Shown here in pieces: positions 45,265 through 57,179 of a DNA stretch of 64,000 nt; within the stretch, counting starts at the first letter, position 1; each line of letters begins with the position of its first letter. A program made the translations under genes and the position numbers. This DNA comes from Micropterix aruncella (lineage: Eukaryota; Arthropoda; Insecta; Lepidoptera; Micropterigidae): the NCBI GenBank assembly GCA_944548615.1, contig OX155950.1:36241955-36305954 (forward strand), given 5' to 3'. The notes under the pieces were generated by a model. It had not been told where the DNA came from. It worked only from the letters and a program-made list of their open reading frames with translations, and ran no database searches.

Positions 45265-45785
45265 CACTTTGGTTCGATCGAGGGGGGTGTCTTTTTGAAA
45301 TTGTGTGTGCTCAGGTCATCTTAATGGCTCAGACAAATTTTGATTAGGAATTACTCAGTCAGAATAATAATTCAATGAGATTGTTATCCTATTGATCTGA
45401 AAACCAAGCGCAGACTGAAGTGTTGTTTTAAAATTCTAATAACGCTAAACCAAATATGAAAGGAAGATACTATAAGTCGAACTAATCCTTACGTATAAAC
45501 AATAAACTCGTTTCAAGGGTAAAGTTTCCCATTACAAAAGAGAAATAGCCCGGTGACTGCAGTCGCTGCGACACAGAGTTTGCCAGCGACGCGATCGTGT
45601 GAGTCTCTAAACTTTCTAATGGGGTTGGAAATTTCGCTGGCGCGTTTGAAGCTTAACCCAAATTTCTAAAGTTGTTTGCTTCGAAGCTAAATTAAGACGG
45701 ATTCTACAGTAATTCGTGCTATTTTCTCGGAGATTACGTGAATACAGTGACGGAATGTACAACTGTGAGTTTTGTTCCACTTAAT
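45265..45785 (+). repeat. Dispersed repeat I, copy 2
   Basis: Partner of 43595-44010. It is longer because an unrelated GC-richer segment (about 45545-45640) lies in the middle. Confidence 0.65.
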
Positions 45786-46014
45786 GTAATCAGGTCTCTA
45801 AGATAATATGCAGAAAAAATAATAAGATTTCTTCGAGCCGGAGCAAAAACTTGACTGGACCCTTCCGTCCAACATCTGAGATTAACGATTTTAAAAAACT
45901 CACGAATAAAATATATTGGGTGGGATTTTTTTGTTATCGAGATATGTAAACCCTTAAATAAATGTGCACTCATTATTACCTATTTGCTAATAACGTTCCC
46001 TTATGTGTCATTAA

Positions 46015-46499
46015 CCCTCCAACCGCGGGCGACTTTCCTATTTTTTCGTAAAAATTCGAGGTGAAATTTCAGTAGTTATTTGAAATGTTTGCGTTTCTAT
46101 ATCATTGAACAGGTATATAAAAGAAAGTCGGTTGAGTCATCCCAAAACTTTCCCGGCAAGTAGACAACACCCCCCCTCTCCCTCTCCCTCTCCCCCCCCC
46201 CCCCCCTCCCCCTCCCCGCGCCAACCCTACCTCCTCCCCGCGTCAGTGTGGTAACGACTGATGATCGATGTCGACTGATCCATTATACCGTCGATCGATG
46301 CAATGGATCGATGATCGATCGATCGATGTGGTGACAACCTAACTTGAGAACTTAAAATATCGATCGTCTATATTAAATGGGAAATGGCGTCTCTTGGTGC
46401 AGACATTATCCAGTAATCATATGGAACGCCATAATAGCGTGCCCCGCGATTTCGCACGGGAGCTAAACGCGTACGTGCACGTCGCCCGCGGTCGGAGGG
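46015..46499. mobile_element. TTAA-flanked (piggyBac-type) MITE
   Basis: CCCTCCAACCGCGGGCGAC at the left is the inverse of the right end with one mismatch over 19 bp. TTAA lies directly outside both ends (46011-46014 and 46500-46503). TTAA duplication and CCC...GGG ends are the piggyBac signature. The 485-bp interior has no transposase. It holds a family E piece, a C-rich run (46168-46240) and GATC repeats (46300-46330), probably later additions. Confidence 0.75.
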
Positions 46500-46503
46500 T
46501 TAA

Positions 46504-47623
46504 CCTTTCGGAAGCCAGTCGTTCCCCGAAAAATTTTCAAAGCCCTCGAAAATTTGTTTGTAGAAGGTGTGTGCAAGCATACTAATATATAATGTAGCGT
46601 ATTTAAAGGCAGGCTTCGATGACAGGCTTTTACCGCAATTGAGGGAGAAATAGAGGTGATAATTGAATAAATAAGGATATCATACTGATAATACGAAAAA
46701 CGCCGATCGGCGTGCGTGGCCACCCAGTGGTTAATAGAAACTACATGCAACCTATGTAGATAACACACAAATCTGTAGATATGCTCAGGGCTCGTGGGCC
46801 GCACTTTCCTTGTCATTCGATCATAGTCAATGGCCGTCTTTGCGCGGCGCCCCGTCGCGTCGTGTGAAGCACCTATCCGTCGTCGTCTACCAGCCAAAGT
46901 GGGTACTAATTCTAGCCGAGCAAAAGGGAGCTAGAGGGCTGGGGGCTGGAGGGCTGGAGAGGGGAGGCCGCATCAAAGCTCGCGTTTGAAGTCGTTAGGG
47001 CTGCGAGCCACTCGCGGCAACATCAAAGCGTCGCGACGCGGCAGACTCCGTTAACACTTGTCCGAGATGAATGCGGCTGTCTTGCCACTCACTACATTCG
47101 TTCACTTCATTTTACCCTCCTTTGTTCTAGGTCGACGCCGCTGGTGTCGCTGCGTCGCGCTCACCCCAGCACGCCCTGCACTGCCTAGAGGCCGACCGAA
47201 AATAAGTTTACGATTTCATCCGAATTGATTTACGTTTCGACCAAATTTGTAACCAAATTTACATACTAGTATTGTGTCCTTACCTATGTAATTGCTGTTT
47301 TATCACACTGGCCATTTTTAACTCGGATAACTTGGATTTGAGTTGGAATTACAAAATCAAATAAATTTTAATTCATGGCCATGTTATTATTTTTCAAGAA
47401 TCAGCTGTTTACTTGTCTTTCCGTCGTTTGGTTTTGCTCAAATATTTTCGTTTGTACAACCACGGAAAATTTGTATTATTTTCAAATATGAGATCCTGTG
47501 CGGGTGCCTTTTCCATTACAGCTTCTTGCAGTCTGGCTATACAGTTACTGTAAATATGTACTAGTAAGAACTGCAAACAATTATGGAAAAGCCCGTGATT
47601 GAATAACCGAGCCTGATCAGTCA
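46504..47623. other. GC-rich island (46760-47200), no gene recognised
   Basis: GGGCTGGAGGGCTGGAG repeats at 46935-46960 and high CpG to 47200. The 144-codon minus frame (46463-46897) overlaps the MITE end and lacks motifs. A distant promoter island is possible but unsupported. Confidence 0.4.
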
Positions 47624-47800
47624 GCTACTACTTCTGCATGACAACCAGTCGTAAAGTTGCAGGAGACCCTTGGTCACCCACCGTACTTGCCAGACCTTGC
47701 TCCAATAGAGCTTCATTTTTTTAACAGTACTTTGAAGAATCATTGATTCCTGTCCACAAGAGTTTTTCAGCAGAGGAATTAGGCAGATCCTAATAAAATA
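47624..47800 (+). pseudogene. mariner transposase relic
   Basis: One frame gives LLHDNQ, matching the HDNARPH block around the second catalytic Asp of mariner. The next frame gives VVKLQETLGHPPYLPDLAPI then ELHFFNSTLKNH. This is the HPPYSPDLAPsDyhlF block holding the third Asp. One frameshift and two stops are present. Only about 50 codons of a ~345-residue protein survive. Confidence 0.75.
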
Positions 47801-47979
47801 AGAAATGTACATAAATAGGGGTCAATTTTTCTAATAATTCAATATATATTTTTCATACAAAGTTTTTGACTTTAATTTTCTTTATAGAACAGCAACTTCA
47901 TAGATAAGGACCCAATATTATATAGACACGAACATACTGGTATTATATAGTCTTTGTATTATTCTATATTATACATCTC

Positions 47980-48422
47980 CAGTGCTGGATTAACCCATGT
48001 AGAAGCCCTTAGGCAGTCGAAATCTCAGGCCTTCCTTTGCACTTTTCGAGGCCCCTTTTGGGCTGTCAAACATTCTGACGGCAATATAGCGTAGACGTGT
48101 ATATAAACAAAATGCGATCGCACCGGCAAAGTAGGCAGTTAAACATTTTTCTGACAGCGTTTATTTATATGTCGCGCAGCAATAATGACCATACAAAAGA
48201 AGATTACACAGGCTGGCAGCACCCAACTGTCGATAATGTATAAGAATTATACTTGTAGTCGGATCAATACGTTTTATAATATTTTTTCCATAGAATTTCA
48301 ATTCAATTTCGTTTTTCCATCATTAGAAACAGTTAAAAAATATGATTGTAATGATCCGTTGCTGCGGAGCACCTGAAAGTGTGGAACTGTGCCTTTTTGT
48401 CCTATTGGATAATCCGGCACTG
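47980..48422. mobile_element. hAT-type MITE
   Basis: The left end CAGTGCTGGATTA and the right end, inverse of CAGTGCCGGATTA, enclose 443 bp. GCCCTTAGGC and AGGCCCCTTTTGGGC words are common in hAT ends of this type. Flanks TACATCTC and TATCTCTG agree at five of eight positions, so the target duplication is doubtful or decayed. No transposase. Confidence 0.6.
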
Positions 48423-48457
48423 TATCTCTGTGCTAACTAGTATTATATACCTCACGG

Positions 48458-48528
48458 CTGAAAGATCGATCCATATCGTTATAACAGTCTGAGTTATCGG
48501 GTTCGCCCGTTGCAGATGACAGCCCTAA
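48458..48528 (+). repeat. Repeat family D, 3'-end fragment
   Basis: CACGGCTGAAAGATCGATCC...GGGTTCGCCCGTTGCAGATG matches the last ~70 bp of copy 5. Confidence 0.65.
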
Positions 48529-48715
48529 AGATGCTGACACAGTTGCGTACGGTTGCTAGCCTACTTAATTTGACATCCAAATACTCAGGATAATACAATT
48601 TTAATTTTAATACGATGAACCACAGGACTTGGTTGCAAAACTTTATAGTATTGATCTAATCTATCCATTTTAAGCATGATTTAATACTTAGGATGGAATT
48701 TGGACAATAGTCTAT
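48529..48715. other. No gene recognised
   Basis: AT-rich spacer. Confidence 0.4.
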
Positions 48716-49635
48716 TTATTTATTTTTTTTTATTGTTAAGTGGGGGTTTTCTAAGGTCTTTATGAGCCTCGTAACACTGCGGCCATTGCTGATCTACTGT
48801 GTTCGCCACATACTATAGTTCTGCGCTAAGCCTCGTGTCATTTAAGAACCGCAGCAGGCTTTTGGCGCCAGATTGTTTTACCTCCTCAGGTTGGAGGTAA
48901 TGACCACCCAAGTGGGTGTATCTTTTACGCATCAGCGGGCCACACTCGCACATGAGATGCTGGGGAGTTTCCTCTGCCCCTTGGCAAAACCTGCACATTT
49001 TGGTATCTCGGAGCTTGAGGTTGAACATGTGTTTGTTCAGGCCAGAATGCCCCTTGAGCGCCCTCACCAGTATGCGTAGATTGTTCCTATTTAGCGATAA
49101 GGCCTCACGGGCCGTCTTACGGTCGTAAGCCTTAATTAGCGCTTTGAAATGTTTCAACCCTGGCGTGTTGTTCCAGTGGTTGACGGATTGTTCTAAACAC
49201 ATTTGTTTGAGAATCCTGCATGGCCGGGAACCCATCTTAGATTTACCCTGTTCTTTTCGCCGAGGGAATTCAGTAGTGATATGCAGTTTTGCACTAGCTC
49301 TGAATTAATAGTATTCGAGGCTAGTGCCATAAGAGCTACCTTGCTACCCGAATAGATATAGATACAATGGTTGGCGTAGTTCTTATGGAGGTTGATATAG
49401 GCACATTTAATAATGTCGTATACCTCCGCTTGGAATATGGAGGCGCATTTCCCCAAGTTTACACTTCTTTCGAAGTTTGGTCGCTCTCCATATATACCGC
49501 AGCCTACGTCAAGTCCCGATTTGGACCCATCAGTATACCATTTAAGTCTACCGGCCTCCCAGTGCAGTTGGCTTTTTAGCCAGTCGTCTCTGAGCGGCAG
49601 TTCCACTGACAATAGCCTAACCTGAACTTGTCATA
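48716..49635 (-). pseudogene. LINE remnant: RNase H and C-terminal zinc finger
   Basis: On the minus strand, the frame at 49193-49612 reads LKWYTDGSKSGLDVGCGIYG, the first RNase H Asp, then SIFQAEVYDIIKC with the conserved Glu. IYSGSKVALMAL follows, where the usual S-D-S Asp is Gly, then RWVPGHAG. The overlapping frame 48813-49235 continues AREALSLNRNNLRILVRALK, then CRFCQGAEETPQHLMCEC, the CCHC-type end of I/R1/Jockey-like LINEs. The two frames join with loss of sequence after WVPGHAG. The minus-strand tail is A/T-rich at 48716-48735. The copy is 5'-truncated at about 49635, just after a stop. Confidence 0.8.
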
Positions 49636-49775
49636 TTTACAATACAATGGCAAAATACGTTAATGAATGCATCCATTTAAGCTTTTAGGAAACATAATGT
49701 CGAAACCAGTATTAAAAGTAGTTTATTACACGCTTGCACATTATGTGATACTTTGTTGGGGTGGTGTAGCACTAT

Positions 49776-49905
49776 GAATGAATGAATGAAATGAATGAAA
49801 ATCTCTTTATGGCACAAAAAAAATAATGTACAATGGCGGACTGATTGCTACATTTCAATATATTCCATTCAACCAACATGCTGGTGTAAAAAGGTGTAGA
49901 CAAAA
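49776..49905 (-). repeat. LINE 3' end with (ATTC)n tail
   Basis: Minus strand ends GTGCCATAAAGAGATTTTCA then TTCATTTCATTCATTCATTC. Same tail style as 41990-42130. Confidence 0.5.
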
Positions 49906-51239
49906 ATTGAAGTATAATATGACACAAAAATATATAAAATTTCATTTGAAATTATAACATAAAATATGCATTTATTGTGTATCTAAAGTTATAAGTAAAT
50001 AAATACCATTTTTTTGAGTAGGACATAATACATTATATGCATCATATAGCGCGAGTACGAAGCCTCCCCGTGTACGAAGCCTACCTGCTCTCTAGTAAAA
50101 AGAAAATTATTATCAGTAAATAACATCCTATGCTCCAACAACATTAAAGAACTGTAATATGTATGAACAGAGGCTAGGTTTCGAAATCGAATTATCTCAA
50201 AAAACGAGACTGTATGTAGTCGATCCTGTTCGTATGCACACCATGACAAGATAATAAAGGTGACAAGATAATAAATACTTTTTATGTATTTCATTTTTTG
50301 AATATTCATTCATGCAATTTATCTCTGTAAATATGTGTTATTTAGATATTTCTTACCCCCTCATTTACAATATTTTGCCTTTAAAATGAGTTGCAACCAA
50401 AAAAAATATTTCTTTCGGCTTTCGGTTTCAGTTGAACCAATATTTTTCGGTCGGCCTCTATCACTGTCTCGTACCGCCCGTCGTGGCTTCACAAACAAGA
50501 CGCAGCGCAGAAATTTTGAAAAGTAGTAATTTGCGTACTAACGAGAGACAAAAGTTATATTAAACCTACCCTCCATTACATGTCTGTAATGAGAATGGTC
50601 GGAATACGACGTGCGGTATACGAACAGAGAATGTCATGGTGGGCATGTGAATTTCGAAATAAAGTGGGCAGGTCACATCAGTGATGTGAAAAGAGGCAGT
50701 GGTCGGAAGTTTATTTATTCATTAATTTATTTGGTTTTATTTGACTATTATTCACAAAATGAGCAAATGTATTAAATAAAATAAAATTACAGACATCATT
50801 ATAATTTATGAACTATTTTGTAATTCATTGTTGCAGCCAATCGGCAAAAATACGATAAATAAAACAAAGCAACAGCAATTGCAAAAAAATCAATATAATA
50901 TTTTTTGGGTTTCTATTTATATCTCTGTGGACCCAACTTCAGATCAAACGGCTTAACCGATTTACCGGATCTTTTAAAACATATGCTCCTGAGGGGTCAT
51001 TTTTTTTTCTTTAAAATGTTTGAAAGTTCCAAAGTTCAAAAATGTTCCCTGCTGGCGCGGGCTAAACCTTAAAATATAGACTTCTGAGGGGTCATTTAAG
51101 TGGTGTGATTCATAAACAGTTCGAAAAAATAAAAGTTATTCAGTTCAAAAAAGTACAAACGACAAACGAATACCAAAACTGTTATACTGATATACGTACT
51201 GCGGACACGGGCCCAACCTTGTATAATAAAAGCCACTTT
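49906..51239. other. No gene recognised
   Basis: GGTGACAAGATAATAAA is duplicated near 50250. CTGAGGGGTCATTT occurs twice (50989, 51083), as in a LINE tail. The 106-codon minus frame at 49989-50309 has no motif. Confidence 0.45.
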
Positions 51240-51388
51240 CAGGCACGTATCCAGACTTCAGTTTTGGGGGAGGGACATTCATTGAAAAAACGCACGCGGT
51301 GCCCACCATACTTGAATTTGCCCGTAATATGATACGAAAATACGTGTCCCCTGTGTCCCCCCCCCCCCACCCCCTGGATAAGTCCCTG
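51240..51388. mobile_element. hAT-type MITE, 149 bp
   Basis: CAGGCACGTATCCAG (51240-51254) pairs with CTGGATAAGTCCCTG (51374-51388) in inverse with two differences. Flanking octamers GCCACTTT and GCCACTCA agree at six positions. A C12 run precedes the right end and a G-run follows the left, which also pair. Confidence 0.65.
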
Positions 51389-51484
51389 GCCACTCACCCT
51401 GTATCAAAGAAGTCCAAGGATAGGGTTACGGAATGCTTGTTTTTACATTAGATTAATGGAATGGAATAAAACAAGGACAAAAAA

Positions 51485-51945
51485 ATTTTTTTTTTAGAAA
51501 TTTGCAGCAAGGCAAGTTGTGCACATATTTTAAAATTGGAGTGCATATTTAAAAAAAAAAACAAGTGTAATAGTTTTAAACTAAAAAAACCGCAACGAAA
51601 TATCTTGATAATAAATTTAAATAAATCAGAGATCGAGAGATCAGAGAGCATCGAAAATGGTAAAATATGTTAAAATTTTACATTCTTTCTGATTTTTTTT
51701 TAACTCCAAAGTGGAAGTTCTCCTTTTCAAGAAATGTAGTACTCAATAGTATAGATCAACAGTAAAATTTCAGATCAACATTTTGAGATTAGTGTTTAAA
51801 AAAAAATTTTTTTTCATTAAAAACATTTTTTTGTAGAAATCTGCAGCAAGAAAAGTTAGGCACATATGTCGAAGTCGAGCACATCATTCTAAACACAAGA
51901 ATATTAGCATTAAAATTAAAAAAAAACAGCAACGTAATATCTTAC
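51485..51945 (+). repeat. Local duplication (two ~125-bp copies)
   Basis: TAGAAATTTGCAGCAAGGCA...GCAACGAAATATCTTG (51485-51610) recurs as TAGAAATCTGCAGCAAGAAA...GCAACGTAATATCTTA (51820-51945). Confidence 0.65.
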
Positions 51946-52436
51946 CCCATTCAGAGGTTTTCTGTCGAAATTCACAAGTGAAAAAATGGTTCCAGAATGC
52001 CATTTTTGGCGACCTGTGTCTCGTGCCAGGATTTTTTTTGGGCAAAACAAAGATATACCTACTTATATCTTACTTTTTTCTGTATTTGAACATATTTTTA
52101 TTTGAAAACTTCTGAGACTATGAAGGTAACCCCCTGCCTGATTTGACATGGAATATGCCAAATGATTTTTTTTTTTCAAATCTAATTATGTATTGTGGTG
52201 GTTAATAATTCGTTTTGTAGCAGTTGCCCCATGGACTTCCTAATTAAATATACAAGATTGTTTGTGAAAAAGGTAATATGGCGTCAGTTTGTGTTTGGTT
52301 TTGAAAGTGCCGCTGGGTACTGCCACTTTACCTCTATATACGGGGCAAGTACCTACCATTTTACATTTATGTATTCACATCTTGTAGATTTCTTATCGTA
52401 ATCGAGAAAAATATATTCATAAACTTTCGTAAAGCG
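51946..52436. other. No gene recognised
   Basis: AT-rich, nothing identified. Confidence 0.5.
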
Positions 52437-52800
52437 TTAACCCGCTAGGCACTTAACATCCCTTTCGGGATATGTATGGCGGCCGCCTAAAATCCAAAAC
52501 ATCCCATACGGGATATCGCGCTCGCCGCTGCGAAAAATGCAATTTACGATTCGAAACGTCGTACTTTATGCTTTCTGACGGCTGAACGACATAGCCGAAT
52601 AATCTTTAATCCGGCGGCCAGCGGCGATAATATCGATCGGCGAATTAAAAAGTCAGCATAAACGTCAGACGGCAGTCTCGATCGGCCAGCGCGCGGCGGC
52701 CGCGTAGTTCCGCGAAATGTTTGTTTTGTACAGTGTTTTGTGGATAAAAGTGCAGTGTTTACGGGATAAAAGTGAGTAATTTCCATTTTTAAGTAGTTTA
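52437..52800 (+). mobile_element. piggyBac-like left end with CpG-rich leader
   Basis: TTAA (52437-52440) is followed by CCCGCTAGGCACTTAACATC, then CCCTTTCGGGAT and CCCATACGGGAT, two similar subterminal palindromes. A CpG-rich stretch follows. ACAGTGTTTTGTGGATAAAA and GTGTTTACGGGATAAAAG repeat a GTG...GATAAAAGTG word and end at GTGAGTAA, a possible splice donor. No opposite end (GCGGGTTAA) and no transposase were found to the right, so this is either a broken element or a TTAA coincidence. Confidence 0.45.
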
Positions 52801-53744
52801 GGCATAATTATTAGTCAATTGAAAGAGTCCATTTGCTGTTTTTCACGAATTTTCAAAGAAAACACTTCGGCAACAACAAACGGCTCGCGAAAAAATGGTT
52901 GTTATTATTTTGTAATGTTTATGAAATATCCTGATATATTGCGAAATATGACGTAATATCGCTTTAATTTACTAACAAAATAAGTATTGTTTCATTTACA
53001 TCCTAAGTTGATATTGAGTCACCCATGATATTGAGTCAATGTAAGTTGTTTAATCATAATATTTTATCTTATCCCACTATGCCCCTTCCTCCCCTAAAAT
53101 TTTATTACTATATTCGTTGTTATTGGTAATTATCTGAAATAGTTCATTAAACGATCCGATTTTTTCTCAGTTTATCATACAAAATTCTTAAACGATTGCC
53201 AGCCGAAACAACACAGCTCGTAGCTTGTAGCCTAACCAAAACGTATAGATTTTAATTTCTTCTCTACTTTCAGCCTACTTTATTTCTCGACCAAACCACT
53301 GTCCATTATGAAACGATAATGGAAACCGACCGTAACTCGCAGATATTATGTTGCCATATTATGCTCTCCGCAACCGTTAAGCACATATATTACGGTTGGC
53401 TTAGCGGATTATGATCCCATCTAAGGCTTGCGATTGTCCATTATTTTAGAGTATACGTCATACCGTAACATCCCTTTTAATCTGCGACCCTTCGCTATTT
53501 ATGTCCGACCCTTCACGTGACCTGGAGTGCTGCAGCCTAAACATCGTTATCTTTATGATGTTTTTTTCTTAGAATTTATGTTGTCTGTATCTTCCTTGGT
53601 AGGTATAATCCAAGCGAACTTTTTATATTTGTAGATATTCGATTTTAGAGGTAATTTTAAAAATCATTATCAAAGTCGAATTACTCTAGAACCATTTTTG
53701 GTAAAATTGGATTTTTTTCTATTTAGAAGAGAATTGAGGTGTTA
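52801..53744. other. No gene recognised
   Basis: AT-rich. TGATATTGAGTCA is duplicated near 53010-53038. Confidence 0.5.
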
Positions 53745-54020
53745 CTTAATTGTTTGTTTGTTTCTACTCTTTATTGTGAAATTTTGCAATGGGCGGGTTA
53801 ATTTTCATATTACAATATCTTACAACCAACCCTATATGATGTTTTTATATGTATGTGTGCGAGTAACGTGTGTGTTTATCTTATTATTGCATTCGATCGA
53901 CAGAGTAGAAAATGCGATTCCGTTAACTAGATCCCAACGGAAAATAGTGACCCAGCCGGGAATCGATTCCTGGACCTTACAATGTAAGATCAGGCGATCT
54001 AACCGCTATGCCACCGGGCC
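53745..54020 (-). mobile_element. tRNA-derived SINE, copy 2
   Basis: Inverse of the 17957-18240 copy: head GGCCCGGTGGCATAGCGGTT (ending at 54020), B box AATCGATTCCC, body TTTTCCGTTGGGATC and GTCGATCGAATGCAATAA, tail AATAAAGAGTAGAAACAAAC. The plus-strand 108-codon frame across it is incidental. Confidence 0.85.
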
Positions 54021-54248
54021 ATAATTGTATTGTAATTAATTAAATGTGTAAAAAAAATATTCATTTCAATCCTTTATTTAGGAAATCATGCAATATTACA
54101 GAATAATTACTTTAAAAAATACATGTAAAATATATTAAATCAATTAAACATAAGACGGATTACTGATTTCAATAAATTTACAGATTACAATAACATTGAA
54201 CTACTTAGTAAAAATAAAATACCTGAAATTTTACTACTCAGGTTTGTA

Positions 54249-54313
54249 TTTAGGGTGTGTGTGTAAGTACCTTACGTGTACCTTACGTGTAAGGTGTACC
54301 ACCTTACACATAC
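54249..54313. repeat. Hairpin cluster
   Basis: GTGTAAGGTG-TAC-CACCTTACAC is a perfect hairpin core. Outer AGGGTGTGTGTGTAAG pairs with CTTACACATACACCCT. TACCTTACGTG is also tandemly duplicated. Confidence 0.7.
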
Positions 54314-55815
54314 ACCCTATGTATATACTCGTAATAGTAATAATAGAGAATATTACGTATAATAATAGTAATGATAATCAGTAAAATAGCTAAAAATAAT
54401 CAGTTTTTTGTATTGGCTAGGATTTGATTTACTGAGTATATAGAAGTGATTATAGAAAAATAAAATCAACAGAATTAAAATGGGTATTATAAAACACACT
54501 TCAGCGTGTGAGTACTATATTTTTAGATGCTTTCGTTTTAAAACATGACAGTCGAAATGGTCAAATAGACATTTTGAAAGCTATATATTTTGTCTTCTCT
54601 TTAATTTTTAAGTTATGAGTTTAAAATTCGGAGACCTAATAAACCTAATATACTTATAAACTATAAATAAACCAAGAAATCAAACTCGCCACTGCTCACT
54701 TACCTTTTTAAAGATATTGATGTTTTTTTAGTTTGATCTTCCCCAAATTAGAATTAAATTAGAATATATCAAGCAGTTCTTAAATTCATTGCGATCTAAA
54801 TATCGGTCAAAGTATCTAAAAAGCGCGTAAACACCTGTTTTTCATCCTTTCAACGCTTAACTTGCCATCCCCATTTTAGATATATTGGTTATATTACAAA
54901 CAAACCTTTTTCGAAAGATGCTCTAACGAACAGTGAAAACCGCATCGAAATCCCTCGAGTGGATTTTTATTCAAGAGACAAACAGACGCTTTGTGGGAGC
55001 ATTGTTAGATACCTTTGATATTGTTTATGATATTGTTTAGAACCTTGAGTATTTTTCCGTAAAAAGTAGATATCAAACGCCGTTCATTAAATTCAAGCTA
55101 ACGACCTTTCTGTATAATTCATAATGGAGGCATTTTACTCTTTACGAACGTGGTTACTTAGATTTAATAGCTCTCATTTGAACCGTACAAAAGGCTATCA
55201 TTATAAAGTAATAAAATATATATTCACACGGAAATGACCAATGTATGCGTGTTAAAACGCTATTATTTATTTAAAATATATAACCTGTTTTATTACCAGT
55301 AGCAAATGCCGAGCACACGAAAGACATCGAAGAATTTAGCGCGATATTCACCCCCTCACATAATTAATATTTTATGTGTGTATGCATACGGAGTTATATA
55401 TTCTGAGCTTTACAACTCCTTTGAAACATTTGCAGGCTATATACACGCAAACAACAATCAAGTAACTTGTCCCTGAGCAACTTAGAAAGTTACTGAAAAC
55501 TGAAAGCACATACGGGGGTGGTCGGGAACGAAAATCTTTTTTTTTCAAGACGTGATTCTATGCATCTGTTAACATTATTAAGTACCTACGTAAGTAAAAC
55601 TTCGGTGTGCAATCAGTCAATATTGATTATTTCTCTAAACTAATAATAATACATCTGCAGAACCAGAACAGTAATATACAGCATCAAACTATTATATCCT
55701 TACAGAAGAAGCCGTTCTTAAAAAAATATAACCATGTATTTTTAACGAAAAATATATATTTTATTTTATGTCGCTAGTAACTAATGCAACTGCATTTATA
55801 AATTATTATATGTAT
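54314..55815. other. No gene recognised
   Basis: AT-rich intergenic or intronic sequence, no repeats noticed. Confidence 0.5.
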
Positions 55816-56113
55816 AGGTACTATTTTTGCTACGAATAATCAGTACTATTCGGTATTCGATCTATTTGGCCACTTTTTTTAATATTCGGTGTTCGGCCGA
55901 ATACTGTGTACTATTCGGCCGAATACCGAATACCATTAAAAAAAACGCACTCGGAGATATATCTATTTTAATCACAAATTATATTATTGCACTAGATGAC
56001 CCGGTGAACTTCGTACCACCTAAAATTGATTTGATTGTAACTCTTCATATTGATCCTAATCACCCTTCCAAATCCAATGCATTGAAATAATATGGCCGAA
56101 TCATGACGGTTCG

Positions 56114-56240
56114 AGTTTTTCGACTTTTTCGGCTTTTTCGACTTTTTCGACTTTTTGAACTTTTTGGACTTTTTTGACTTTTTTGACTTTTTCGACTCTT
56201 GACTTTATCGACTTTTTTGAATTTTTGACTTTTCGACTGT
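56114..56240. repeat. 9-bp minisatellite, CGACTTTTT
   Basis: Degenerate tandem CGACTTTTT/TGACTTTTT units. The minus frame reads KSRKSQKS-type repeats; not a protein gene. Confidence 0.85.
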
Positions 56241-56584
56241 TTCAAAATTTTACACAATCGCACGGAATTAATAACAGTTATGGATGGCGCAACTGTCAAA
56301 CAATAGGATCGCCGCGAACGCCATCTATTGAAAGTGGCCTATTTCCCAAAAAGACCAAATTCGATTTTTTCGATTTTCAGTTGTCTCTTTTAATTTTTTC
56401 TAAATATTCTTTTTTGTAAACCACCCTTGAATCAAGGCAAACAAAACAAAAAAATAATAATTCAAATTGGTGGAGTCATTTTCGAGATCTTGCGAGACTA
56501 ACGTACGGCGATTCAGTTTTATATATAAGAAGAATACTTAAAATCTATTAGTGGTAGGTTATGATGAATGAAATTTTTTTTTTC

Positions 56585-57160
56585 AGAATTGGTTGTATAC
56601 GATTGCGCATTTCTTCGTAAATATTCCTGGTTCTGAAAATAAACTCTCACTGTTATTACTGCGAATTTTGTCACCTAGATCGGAAGCAGACACTTGTAAG
56701 AGTCTGCCGTTCTATCTAGGTGAACAGTTTTCAAATAAAAATCAATCTCATATGCAATAGAACTTTTCTCTACACCCTCATCATTTTGCATATTATCTGT
56801 AGCGACTTCCTCAAAACAGTTTCAGAAACTGTCGTGTATTTTAATAGTTTTATCATTTTTATTGGTTTTTCTTTTCTTACGGAGTGGAAAAGAATCGCCA
56901 TCAGATGCAATACTACTAGACTCATCAAAACTCATTTTCAGAGCTTCTAAAATATTTTTTGCCTTGGTTTTTCCGTTTCAACCAGGAAAATAGTTTTAAA
57001 CCGCGGGTCAAGAAAGTGGCAACCAATGAGACAGGGCATAGCCAGTAACGCGCATTTATTATGCACGCCACTCACACATCTTGTGCCGAATATTTGGCGC
57101 TTAGGCCGATAGCGTGGCCGAATATTTAGTATTCGGTATCGGGCCAAAACGCTATTCATG
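56585..57160 (-). pseudogene. hAT (ZBED-type) transposase relic
   Basis: On the minus strand FLDPRFKTIFLVETEK corresponds to the ALATFLDPRFK block of ZBED-like hAT transposases. In another frame, YEIDFYLKTVHLDRTADSYK matches the ExxxYL.....R..DP..WW block that precedes the dimerisation region. The Trp pair is lost and stops follow. Frames change at least twice. The DNA-binding BED finger and catalytic Asps were not found. Confidence 0.6.
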
Positions 57161-57179
57161 GCATCACTAAAAGGTACTT

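Larger units (their letters stand above)
55824..57171 (-). mobile_element. Degenerate hAT element
   Basis: Both ends carry clusters of ATTCGGTATTCG/GGCCGAATA words. The right end read inward is TTTAGTGATGCCATGAATAG and the left TTTTTGCTACGAATAATC, sharing GC.A.GAATA. Flanking octamers AGGTACTA and AGGTACTT differ at one base. A transposase relic lies inside, so the parts agree, but the ends are too diverged to be certain. Confidence 0.5.

Noticed and set aside
46463..46897. 144-codon minus-strand gene
   Set aside because: It crosses the right end of a TTAA MITE and has no motif or typical start.
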